Shown here in pieces: positions 1 through 5,239 of a stretch of 6,181 nucleotides of DNA. The first letter of the stretch is position 1, and each line of letters opens with the position of its first letter. Under the pieces are notes generated by a model. It did no database searches, was not told the origin of the DNA, and saw only the letters and a list, made by a program, of their open reading frames with translations. The stretch is from Pseudomonadota bacterium. Its GTDB lineage: Bacteria; Pseudomonadota; Alphaproteobacteria; Caulobacterales; Caulobacteraceae. The position numbers were made by a program, and so were the translations under genes. The DNA is taken from positions 1-6,181 of the forward strand of contig JAEZIH010000086.1 in NCBI GenBank assembly GCA_023416055.1, read 5' to 3'.

Positions 1-630
1 GAGCAGAAGCATGCTAAGCCGCGCTTCGTGGTCGGTCTGGGTAAGCCAGCCGCCCCAGCGGTTCAGGATGCGCGCTTGCACCGGCTCGTCGAACGAGCGG
101 GTCCGCCACCACTCGGTGATCAGGGCCCGGGCTTCGTCGCGACGACCTCGCTGCTCGAGCGCGGCGGCGAAAGCGATAGCGCCCTCCGCCGTGGTCGGCG
201 GCGTACTGGCGAACAGGGCCATCGCCGCGTCGGGGCCGGCGTAGGCCAGATCCAGCGCCCGTTCGGTGGCGGCGCGACGGCTGTCCCCGCGCGGCCAGCC
301 GGCCATGCTGGTCTGGGCCGCCGCCAGATCGCTGTAGGGCAACTGGGCGGCGGAGGTGTCGATCAGCGCCCACTCGACCAGCTTGCGGGCGACCGGATCG
401 CCAATCCGCGCCGCCGCGTCCCGCGCACCGATCACGTCGCGCGCCCTTGCGCGCTCCAGTCCCTGGCGGAAGAGGGCGGTGTCCTGATCGTTCAGGGTGC
501 GCGCCTGCGATCCCGGAGCGGCGACAGCCGCATAGGGCGTCTCCTGGGGAACCAGTGATTCGGGCGCGGGGGCCAGCAGAGCCAGGGCGGCCGCGAGACT
601 GGTTGCGATCATGCCTTGTCGGATCCCCAT
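1..630 (-). CDS. slt: Soluble lytic murein transglycosylase, N-terminal part (runs off the window)
   Basis: Enzymes of this family cleave the MurNAc-GlcNAc bond of peptidoglycan in the periplasm and leave 1,6-anhydroMurNAc ends. The 210 codons present give a short signal-like segment (hydrophobic ATSLAAALALLAP at about residues 8-20), then an alpha-helical region with paired-helix character: DPVARKLVEWALIDT (about 78-92), a segment around MAGWPR (about 107-112), TAEGAIAFAAAL (about 144-155), and RILNRWGGWLTQTDHEARL near the edge. This matches the N-terminal superhelical domain of alphaproteobacterial Slt70-like proteins. The catalytic SLT domain with its glutamate should lie beyond position 1 and is not visible, so activity is inferred from the family. 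The start is uncertain. ATG 630 has AAGGA touching it; ATG 612 would give a tighter signal peptide; in-frame ATG 693 would add a 21-residue arginine-rich extension. The gene is divergent from dapA, 94 bases away. Confidence 0.8.
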   Translation of the reverse strand, partial: MGIRQGMIATSLAAALALLAPAPESLVPQETPYAAVAAPGSQARTLNDQDTALFRQGLERARARDVIGARDAAARIGDPVARKLVEWALIDTSAAQLPYSDLAAAQTSMAGWPRGDSRRAATERALDLAYAGPDAAMALFASTPPTTAEGAIAFAAALEQRGRRDEARALITEWWRTRSFDEPVQARILNRWGGWLTQTDHEARLSMLLL

Positions 631-724
631 TCCTTGACGGTTGCGGCGCTCCCGCCGGCAACCTAACCTCCCACGCTTCGCTTCGGGGCGCATCGCCTCG
701 TTCCCACGCAGGACTATCGTTCCA

Positions 725-1612
725 ATGCCCGCCCCCTTGTTCAAGGGCGTGATCACCGCCCTGATCACACCACTTCGTGACGGAAAGGTGGACGAAGCCG
801 CCTTCAGGACGCTGCTGGAACGCCAGATCGCGGCCGGGGTTCATGGCGTCGTGCCGATGGGGACCACGGGCGAGAGCGCGACGCTGCATCCCGATGAACA
901 CAAGCGCGTCGTGGAGCTGTGCGTCGAGGTCGTCGCAGGCCGCATTCCGGTCATCGCGGGCGCGGGCGCATCGGCGACCGACAAGGCCATCGAGCTGGTC
1001 CGCTTCGCCAAGACCGTCGGGGCCGACGGGGCCCTGGTGGTCACCCCCTATTACAACCGCCCATCCCAGGCCGGTCTGACGGCGCACTTCGAGGCCATCG
1101 CCGAAGCCGTCCAGCTGCCGGTCCTGCTCTACAACGTGCCCGGCCGCACAGGCGTCGACATGACCAACGACACCGTTGCCCGCCTGGCGACGCATCCCAA
1201 CATCGTGGGCATCAAGGACGCGACGGGCGATCTGTCGCGCCCTAGCTGGATGCGCGCCCATATCGTCGGCCAGCAGTTCGCCCTGATCTCGGGCGATGAT
1301 CCCAGCTATCTGGGCTACCACGCCCAGGGCGGGGTCGGGGTCATTTCGGTGACCTCCAATGTCGCCCCGGAAGCCATGGTGACGCTGCACGAAGCGGCGG
1401 CGCGCGGGGACTACGCCACCGCCCGCGACTGGCAGGAGCGGTTGATCGGCCTGCACAAGGGCCTGTTCCTCGACAGTTCGCCCTCGCCGGCGAAATACGC
1501 CCTGTCGCGCCTCGGTCTGTGCGGCGAGGAGGTGCGCCTGCCGCTAGTCCCCACCGCGGACGCCGTCAAGCCGGCCATCGACCGGGCCATGGCCGACGCA
1601 GGCCTCGTCTGA
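725..1612 (+). CDS. dapA: 4-hydroxy-tetrahydrodipicolinate synthase (dihydrodipicolinate synthase)
   Basis: This cytoplasmic enzyme condenses pyruvate with aspartate semialdehyde, the first committed step to diaminopimelate and lysine. The 295 residues match the usual length of a TIM-barrel DHDPS. Visible signatures are GTTGES at residues 46-51 (Thr47 and Thr48 equal E. coli Thr44 and Thr45), PYYNRP at 108-113, YNVPGRTG at 136-143 (Tyr136 and Arg141 equal E. coli Tyr133 and Arg138), and GIKDATGD at 162-169, where Lys164 is the Schiff-base lysine (E. coli Lys161). The constant offset of three supports the assignment. The frame is open upstream to 641, but ATG 725 gives the family-like start [16 protein letters not shown] and has AGGA at 710-713. 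The stop shares its last base with the smpB start, so the two are probably co-transcribed. DapA supplies diaminopimelate to the cell wall, which fits the neighbouring transglycosylase gene. Confidence 0.97.
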   Translation: MPAPLFKGVITALITPLRDGKVDEAAFRTLLERQIAAGVHGVVPMGTTGESATLHPDEHKRVVELCVEVVAGRIPVIAGAGASATDKAIELVRFAKTVGADGALVVTPYYNRPSQAGLTAHFEAIAEAVQLPVLLYNVPGRTGVDMTNDTVARLATHPNIVGIKDATGDLSRPSWMRAHIVGQQFALISGDDPSYLGYHAQGGVGVISVTSNVAPEAMVTLHEAAARGDYATARDWQERLIGLHKGLFLDSSPSPAKYALSRLGLCGEEVRLPLVPTADAVKPAIDRAMADAGLV

Positions 1613-2082
1613 TGGCGTCTGAAAAACCGAAGATGAAGGTCATCGCCGAGAACCGGCGGGCGAAGTTCGACTACTTCCTCGAGGACTACACCGAGGCCGG
1701 CATCCAGTTGCTCGGCACCGAGATCAAGGCCCTGCGGGACGGCCGGGCCAACATCGCAGAGTCCTACGTCGCGCCGGAAGGGCGCGAGTTGATCCTGATC
1801 AACGCCGACATACCGCCCTACAAGCAGGCGAACCGCTTCAACCACGAGCCCCGCCGTCACAGGAAGCTGCTGCTGCATCGCAAGCAGATCGACCGCATGA
1901 TCGGGGCCGTGCAGCGCGACGGCCAGACCATCATTCCTGTCAGGCTGTATCTGAACGAGGCGGGCAAGGCCAAGCTCGAGATCGCCCTGGCGAAAGGCAA
2001 GAAGCTGCACGATAAACGTCAGGCCACGGCCGAGCGCGACTGGCAGCGAGACAAGGCCCGGCTGATGAAGGAGCGCGGCTGA
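1612..2082 (+). CDS. smpB: SsrA (tmRNA)-binding protein SmpB
   Basis: SmpB binds the tRNA-like part of tmRNA and brings it to stalled ribosomes for trans-translation. The 156-residue length is normal. The conserved core is complete: [12 protein letters not shown] (residues 11-22), [18 protein letters not shown] (35-52), the RNA-binding stretch around [20 protein letters not shown] (70-89), [12 protein letters not shown] (125-136), and a basic C-terminal tail ([14 protein letters not shown], 143-156) of the kind that enters the mRNA channel. ATG 1612 is chosen because it gives a normal N-terminus and overlaps the dapA stop by one base (TGATG). Only a weak AGG precedes it inside dapA, so translation probably depends partly on ribosomes finishing dapA. 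The alternative start Met8 would be short for the family. No tmRNA gene is present in the window. Confidence 0.97.
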   Translation: MASEKPKMKVIAENRRAKFDYFLEDYTEAGIQLLGTEIKALRDGRANIAESYVAPEGRELILINADIPPYKQANRFNHEPRRHRKLLLHRKQIDRMIGAVQRDGQTIIPVRLYLNEAGKAKLEIALAKGKKLHDKRQATAERDWQRDKARLMKERG

Positions 2083-2159
2083 CGTCGCCTCTTCCGGTTG
2101 ACCCCGGCGAAGGTTTTCGCGCCTCATGATATCGGCGGCGCGTCCAGGGAAGGCCTTCC

Positions 2160-2588
2160 ATGATCCCGGCGATGAGACAGGGCGTCGTCCCCGGACTCTT
2201 GCTGGCCGTCGCGGCCTGCTCGGCCGAGCCGACAGCCCCCGACGGAGCCGGACTCTGCTGGCGAATGATCGAACACCCGGACAAGCGCCCGGGATTCGAG
2301 ATCCTGGCGAGAGACGTCCCCAACCTGGAGAGCTGTGCAGTCCAGCTGGAAGGGGTGCGGCTGATGCAGGGAAGCGTAACCGCAGGCGCCTACAATGGTC
2401 ACTTCATCTTCGCCACCGAAGCCCAGATCACCTCGTCGCAAACCCTGTCGGGTGCGCGGGTTCGGGTCTTCGAGGCCGAAGATCTGGAGAAGGTGCGAGA
2501 GGCTCTGGGCGCGCTGATCGAGCAGCAACGGGCGGACGGGGCCGCACCTGTTCGCATTCCGGGGCTGACTGCCCCGGCGGATCAGTAG
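2160..2588 (+). CDS. Predicted outer-membrane lipoprotein of unknown function
   Basis: I do not recognise a named family. The 142-residue product starts with a short n-region and the hydrophobic stretch VVPGLLLAVAAC. Cys20 sits in a good lipobox (VAAC) followed by Ser21 and no Asp at +2, so signal peptidase II processing and sorting to the outer membrane are predicted. The mature part has two more cysteines, Cys33 (LCWRM) and Cys59 (LESCAVQLE), that could form a disulfide. A YNGHFIF motif lies at 78-84, and the C-terminal half is a helix rich in charged residues (about 105-125). The pattern resembles small conserved Caulobacterales hypotheticals with CW...ESCA...GHFIF, which is recollection and not a search result. 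ATG 2160 has AGGGAAGG at 2146-2153, six bases upstream, which favours it over ATG 2172. A TTGACC box lies at 2098-2103 in the 77-base gap after smpB but has no convincing -10 partner. Confidence 0.8.
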   Translation: MIPAMRQGVVPGLLLAVAACSAEPTAPDGAGLCWRMIEHPDKRPGFEILARDVPNLESCAVQLEGVRLMQGSVTAGAYNGHFIFATEAQITSSQTLSGARVRVFEAEDLEKVREALGALIEQQRADGAAPVRIPGLTAPADQ

Positions 2589-2610
2589 GTCGGAGACCTC
2601 AGGCCGCCGG
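2574..2610. terminator. Nested inverted repeat between convergent genes, candidate bidirectional terminator
   Basis: CCGGCGG at 2574-2580 pairs perfectly with CCGCCGG at 2604-2610. Inside it, AGGTC at 2587-2591 and GACCT at 2595-2599 form a second perfect stem around a GGA loop. The structure covers the stop codons of both convergent genes and the 10-base gap. It is symmetric, so it could work in both directions. There is no clear T-tract on either side, so factor-independent termination is uncertain. A separate hairpin (GGGGC/GCCCC, 2561-2565 and 2571-2575) overlaps its left arm and could compete with it. Confidence 0.4.
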
Positions 2611-2793
2611 TTGGGCGTCGAGAACGCCCGGCATGGTGACGGAGGCCTGTTCCGCGCCCCATGGACCCAGCGACGGTCCCGCGGCCTGCTGCAGCATGAC
2701 AGCTGCCACTGCGATCGCCGCTGCTACCAGCAGGGCCAGCACCGCGGCCCTGCGTTCCTGAGGCGTAAACGCGCCTCTCTGCGTCCCTTGCAT
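2599..2793 (-). CDS. Small single-pass membrane protein of unknown function
   Basis: The 64-residue product has a basic, hydrophilic N-terminus (residues 1-15, with TPQERR at 10-15), one clear transmembrane helix of Ala, Leu and Val (about 16-34), and a short tail with GPSLGPWGAEQASV at 39-52. The positive residues before the helix predict the N-terminus inside the cytoplasm and the tail in the periplasm. It could instead be an uncleaved signal anchor. The main evidence that it is a real gene is the ribosome-binding site: GGGAGG at 2804-2799, five bases before the ATG, among the best in the window. The membrane-protein profile is also coherent, whereas the overlapping frames read as Arg/Gly/Pro-rich noise. 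It converges on the lipoprotein gene with a 10-base gap, and its leader can fold into a hairpin next to the Shine-Dalgarno site. No function can be assigned. Confidence 0.7.
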   Translation of the reverse strand: MQGTQRGAFTPQERRAAVLALLVAAAIAVAAVMLQQAAGPSLGPWGAEQASVTMPGVLDAQPAA

Positions 2794-2798
2794 AACAA

Positions 2799-2804
2799 CC
2801 TCCC
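2799..2804 (-). promoter_or_regulatory. Strong Shine-Dalgarno site of the small membrane protein gene
   Basis: On the minus strand GGGAGG is followed by TTGTT and the ATG at 2793. The match to the anti-Shine-Dalgarno sequence and the five-base spacing fix this start. Its first G (2804) is also the last paired base of the leader hairpin at 2804-2831. Confidence 0.7.
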
Positions 2805-2831
2805 GGATCCCGCTGGCTCAACGCGGGTCCG
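2804..2831 (-). promoter_or_regulatory. 5'-leader hairpin next to the ribosome-binding site of the small membrane protein gene
   Basis: Read as minus-strand RNA, CGGACCCGC (2831-2823) can pair with GCGGG-A-TCCG (2813-2804). This gives nine base pairs with one bulged A and a nine-base loop. The stem ends at the first G of the GGGAGG site, so folding could affect ribosome access, or the hairpin could simply stabilise the 5' end. The pairing is seen in the sequence; a regulatory role is inferred. No transcription start is known. Confidence 0.35.
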
Positions 2832-2881
2832 GCGACGCTGTTCCTGGGTTTGGAGCCTGCTCCCGAGGGCTATGATTTCGC

Positions 2882-2929
2882 GTGACCGGGGAACCACACC
2901 GCCCGATCGGGAAACCGCCGTTCGGTCAC
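2882..2929 (-). terminator. Inverted repeat at the end of the glycosylase gene, weak terminator candidate
   Basis: GTGACCG at 2882-2888 and CGGTCAC at 2923-2929 are perfect 7-base inverted repeats, and the right arm contains the stop codon of the uracil-DNA glycosylase gene. The 34-base interior holds a second palindrome, CCCGATCGGG at 2902-2911. There is no T-run, and the long interior makes the outer stem weak. It could be a terminator for the NYN-UDG transcript or a protein-binding palindrome upstream of the small membrane protein gene, or it could have arisen by chance. Confidence 0.25.
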
Positions 2930-3573
2930 ATCTCGATGAGCTTCCGCACCCGGAGGAAGATGTCCTCGAACATCTCCGCCGTCAGCCGGCCCGTGTTCGT
3001 ATTGAGCCGGGAGCAGTGATAGCTGTTGAGCAGGACATAGGAGCCGATCTCGGCCTGGGCGCCGTGTCCCGCAGGCATGGCGCTGGCAGGTCGACCGAGT
3101 GTCCTGAGCACATTGCGCCGCGAGACATCACCCAAGGTGACGATCACCTTGAGCCGAGGCAGGGCGGCCAGCCGCGCCTGCAGGAACGGCCGGCAGGTCG
3201 CCTCCTCGATCGGCAGCGGCTTGTTGCCCGGCGGGGCGCAGCGCACCGCATTGGTGATCATGCAGTCGACCAGCTCCAGATCGTCGTTCCCGTCGGGGTC
3301 GTAGCGCCCGCGCGCGAAGCCCGCCTTCTGCAGCGTCTCGTACAGCAGCCAACCGGCGTGATCGCCGGTGAACGGCCGTCCCGTCCGGTTCGCCCCTGTC
3401 CGTCCCGGGGCGAGCCCGGCGATCAGCAGTCTCGCCTGCGGGTCTCCGAAGGAAGGAGCCGCCCCGTTCCACCACTCCGGATTCCGGCGCGCATTCTCCA
3501 TGCGGTACTCGACCAGTCGGGGACAGAGCGGGCAGTCGCGCGGGGCTTCGGGCGGGCAGGGAAGACCGGTCAC
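2926..3573 (-). CDS. Uracil-DNA glycosylase, family 5 (UDGb-like, iron-sulfur type)
   Basis: The enzyme removes uracil (and, in characterised UDGb relatives, other deaminated bases) from DNA to start base-excision repair. The 215 residues hold motif 1 as GLAPGRTGANRTGRPFTGD (53-71) and motif 2 as SYHCSRLNTNTGRLT (184-198). Both match family 5 more than the GEAPG-type motif of family 4. His186 lies in the usual H-P/C-S position. Cys14, Cys17, Cys112 and Cys127 (DCPLC, and VRCAPPGNKP followed by ATCRPF) have the spacing expected for a 4Fe-4S cluster. Cys6 is extra. Motif 1 lacks the aspartate used by family 1 Ung, as is known for family 5. The start is GTG 3573, overlapping the NYN stop as GTGA, with GGGAGA about eight bases upstream. 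Translational coupling to the NYN gene is therefore likely. Substrate range cannot be read from the sequence. Confidence 0.92.
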   Translation of the reverse strand: MTGLPCPPEAPRDCPLCPRLVEYRMENARRNPEWWNGAAPSFGDPQARLLIAGLAPGRTGANRTGRPFTGDHAGWLLYETLQKAGFARGRYDPDGNDDLELVDCMITNAVRCAPPGNKPLPIEEATCRPFLQARLAALPRLKVIVTLGDVSRRNVLRTLGRPASAMPAGHGAQAEIGSYVLLNSYHCSRLNTNTGRLTAEMFEDIFLRVRKLIEM

Positions 3574-4103
3574 GGGCGCGGTCTCCCGATCTCCGGCAGC
3601 AGGTCGGCGAGATCGACAAAGGCATCGGCCTGGCGGCGCAGTTCGTCGGCGATGTGCGGCGGCTGCGACTTCATGGTTGAGACGACAGTGACACGGACGC
3701 CCCTGGCCTGCACCGCCTGCACCAGCCGGCGGAAGTCGCCATCTCCGGAGAACAGCACGGCGTGATCGAGGTGCGGCGCCATCTCTAGCAGGTCGACGGC
3801 GATCTCGATGTCCATATTGCCCTTGGTGCGGGCGTGTCCCTGCGCGTCGGTGAAGCGCCGGACCGGCTTGGTCACCACGGTGAAGCCGTTGTAGCCCAGC
3901 CAGTCGACCAGCGGCTTCACCGGCGAGAATTCCTCGCCCTCGATCACCGCGGTATAGTAATAGGCGCGGACCAGACGGCCCTGGGCGCGATACAGCTCCA
4001 GCAGGCGGCTGAAATCGAGATCGGCGTTCAGGGACTTGGCCGCTGAGTAGAGGTTGGCCCCGTCGATAAACAGGGCGACGCGGTCGCTCGGATAAGGCGT
4101 CAT
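3570..4103 (-). CDS. NYN domain (LabA-like, PIN-fold) predicted ribonuclease
   Basis: The 177-residue protein is a single NYN domain (formerly DUF88). Members have a PIN-like fold and are predicted metal-dependent RNA nucleases. The acidic residues expected at the active site are visible: Asp14 in ALFIDGANLY (10-19), Asp98 and Glu100/Asp104 in KGNMDIEIAVD (94-104), and Asp121/Asp123 in LFSGDGDFRRLV (117-128). The C-terminal part VTVVSTMKSQPPHIADELRRQADAF (138-162) is typical of the alphaproteobacterial group found near rpoZ and folK. The frame is open far upstream through folK in antisense, but homologous sequence begins only at MTPYPSDR, so ATG 4103 is chosen; GGGA lies nine bases before it. 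This start codon overlaps that of folK on the other strand. The stop overlaps the glycosylase start. No partner domain is present, and the physiological RNA target is unknown. Confidence 0.9.
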   Translation of the reverse strand: MTPYPSDRVALFIDGANLYSAAKSLNADLDFSRLLELYRAQGRLVRAYYYTAVIEGEEFSPVKPLVDWLGYNGFTVVTKPVRRFTDAQGHARTKGNMDIEIAVDLLEMAPHLDHAVLFSGDGDFRRLVQAVQARGVRVTVVSTMKSQPPHIADELRRQADAFVDLADLLPEIGRPRP

Positions 4104-4656
4104 GGAAATCGGTCCCGGCAATATGGACGTCCCGGTCTCCGTCGAATTGGACGCCGACCTCGATCTGGACCAGGCGGTCATCGTCGCCCTCGGCTGCAAT
4201 GACAAGGGGGCGTGGCGCGATTGCCGCGAGGCGCTGGAGGCGGCCCTGGCCCGGTTTCGCTCCGAAGGCATCGACGTCCTACGTCGTTCGTCGTGGTGGC
4301 GCTCGGCGGCCTGGCCCGATCCGGGCGACCCGCCCTTCCTCAATGGCGTCGTCATCGTCCGCACCGAGCATGATCCGCATGCCTTGATGGCGGCGCTGGG
4401 CCGTATCGAGGACGCCTTCGGCCGCCAGCGCGGGGCCCGCAACGCCCCGCGCACGCTCGATCTTGATCTGGTCGCCTACGGGCGGATCATCGGCGACCTG
4501 GACGGCCTGATCCTGCCGCATCCGCGCGCGGCCGAGCGGAAGTTCGTCATGGGTCCGCTGGCGGAGATCGCGGCTGAGTGGAAGCATCCGCTGGGAGGCG
4601 ACGCAGCGGCGTTGGCGCAAACAGCCACGGTCGGACGGGACGCGGTTGCCGTCTGA
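4102..4656 (+). CDS. folK: 2-amino-4-hydroxy-6-hydroxymethyldihydropteridine diphosphokinase (HPPK)
   Basis: HPPK transfers pyrophosphate from ATP to 6-hydroxymethyl-dihydropterin in folate synthesis. The 184 residues show VALGCN (28-33, usually ALGSN), [10 protein letters not shown] (77-86), [15 protein letters not shown] (113-127) with the metal-binding Asp120 and Asp122 (E. coli Asp95 and Asp97), and [19 protein letters not shown] (138-156). The tryptophan at the RWGPRT position of E. coli is Asn114 here, as in many alphaproteobacterial HPPKs. An acidic N-terminal extension of about 24 residues (rich in Asp and Val) precedes the domain. Two starts are possible: ATG 4102, with TAAGG four bases upstream, and ATG 4123, which has no good Shine-Dalgarno site. 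I prefer 4102. That start lies inside the palindrome CATG shared with the NYN start, so the folK promoter must be within the NYN coding region. No other folate gene is in the window. Confidence 0.93.
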   Translation: MEIGPGNMDVPVSVELDADLDLDQAVIVALGCNDKGAWRDCREALEAALARFRSEGIDVLRRSSWWRSAAWPDPGDPPFLNGVVIVRTEHDPHALMAALGRIEDAFGRQRGARNAPRTLDLDLVAYGRIIGDLDGLILPHPRAAERKFVMGPLAEIAAEWKHPLGGDAAALAQTATVGRDAVAV

Positions 4657-4682
4657 AGCGCCTCATTCCCGCCCATGCGGCG

Positions 4683-4711
4683 TTGCACAATGAGCTCCAA
4701 CCCTATATTTT
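4683..4711 (+). promoter_or_regulatory. Sigma-70-type promoter of rpoZ
   Basis: TTGCAC at 4683-4688 is followed by CCTATATTTT at 4702-4711. The -10 can be read as TATATT (4704-4709, 15-base spacer) or TATTTT (4706-4711, 17-base spacer). It also fits the Caulobacter housekeeping pattern of a TTG-rich -35 and a CTAnA-like -10. This is the most AT-rich stretch in the 86-base gap after folK. Transcription would start near 4717, about 25 bases before the rpoZ ATG. Confidence 0.6.
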
Positions 4712-4742
4712 GTGCGGTTCTCCCCCGCGCTCGAGGAATTTC

Positions 4743-5102
4743 ATGGCCCGCGTCACTGTCGAAGACTGCATCGAGAAGGTGCCGAACCGTTTTGGTCTGG
4801 TTCTGCTGGCCGGCCACCGCGCCCGCAACATCGCCAACGGCGCGCCGCTGACCCTCGACCGCGACAACGACAAGAACCCGGTCGTCGCCCTGCGTGAACT
4901 GGCCGAAGATACGGTCCGTCCGGACGAGCTGCAGGAAAACATCATCACCACCCTGCAACGCGTCGACGAGCGCACCGAGGCCGAGGATGAGGCCGAGGTC
5001 GTGGCGCTGCTGGCCGAACCGCAGCACATGAACATGGCCGAGGCCGAGCTGATCCGCGCGCTGCAGAGCGACCGCGACGGCGGCCAGGAGGAGCGGTACT
5101 GA
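4743..5102 (+). CDS. rpoZ: DNA-directed RNA polymerase omega subunit
   Basis: Omega wraps the C-terminal part of the beta-prime subunit and helps assemble RNA polymerase. In proteobacteria it also forms part of a ppGpp-binding site. The 119-residue product starts MARVTVEDC and carries [16 protein letters not shown] (residues 15-30) and [15 protein letters not shown] (41-55), followed by an acidic tail ([14 protein letters not shown]) typical of alphaproteobacteria. Residue 18 is Gly where most relatives have Glu or Asp (NRFELV). ATG 4743 is chosen over earlier in-frame codons because it gives the conserved N-terminus and has GAGGA at 4733-4737, five bases upstream. The stop lies just after a strong AGGAGGAG site that serves the next gene, so rpoZ and the Rel/Spo gene are probably one operon. 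This fits omega's role in sensing ppGpp. Confidence 0.96.
   Translation: MARVTVEDCIEKVPNRFGLVLLAGHRARNIANGAPLTLDRDNDKNPVVALRELAEDTVRPDELQENIITTLQRVDERTEAEDEAEVVALLAEPQHMNMAEAELIRALQSDRDGGQEERY
5086..5093 (+). promoter_or_regulatory. Strong Shine-Dalgarno site inside the rpoZ end
   Basis: AGGAGGAG lies in the last rpoZ codons. Five bases after it is CTG 5099-5101, in frame with the Rel/Spo protein and overlapping the rpoZ TGA as CTGA. The first canonical in-frame start, GTG 5240, is about 146 bases away, too far to be served by this site. The site therefore either marks a CTG start or acts in another way (re-initiation). Confidence 0.5.
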
Positions 5103-5239
5103 CGGCCGAACCCGCCAACGGTATCACCATCCTGCCGGCGCGGACCTCGACGCCCGCGCCGTCACCGCAAGCTGCCAATCTGAATGAACCGGAGGCTGCC
5201 AAGCCCCCGGCCGAAGCGCCCGAGCCGTCCAGGTCGCGG

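Noticed and set aside
634..669. Promoter for dapA with a perfect TTGACGG -35 box at 634-640
   Set aside because: No acceptable -10 lies at the right distance; the only CTAACC-like sequence (663-668) is too far. The box may be used, but the promoter cannot be supported from the sequence.
14..1456. Minus-strand open frame of 480 codons across the slt and dapA region
   Set aside because: It is antisense to dapA and one frame off the transglycosylase. The product is Arg/Gly/Asp-rich with no recognisable domain, while the competing frames carry complete family signatures. Long antisense frames are common at this GC content.
2107..2120. Terminator after smpB from the small hairpin GCGAA/TTCGC
   Set aside because: It has only five pairs, three of them A-T or next to the loop, and no T-run. 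It is too weak to call, and the downstream gene may be co-transcribed.
2611..3765. Plus-strand open frame of 384 codons opposite the glycosylase gene
   Set aside because: It is antisense to a gene with all its motifs and iron-sulfur cysteines. The translation is low-complexity and Arg/Pro/Ser-rich, with no good start site.
4104..4454. N-terminal extension of the NYN protein through antisense folK
   Set aside because: The frame is open by chance. The residues are Arg/Ser-rich and unlike NYN proteins, and the homologous region begins at ATG 4103.
5087..5102. Programmed -1 frameshift fusing omega to the Rel/Spo protein
   Set aside because: The Rel/Spo frame is -1 relative to rpoZ and a Shine-Dalgarno-like stimulator is present, but no slippery heptamer lies at the right distance. 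Separate initiation is simpler.
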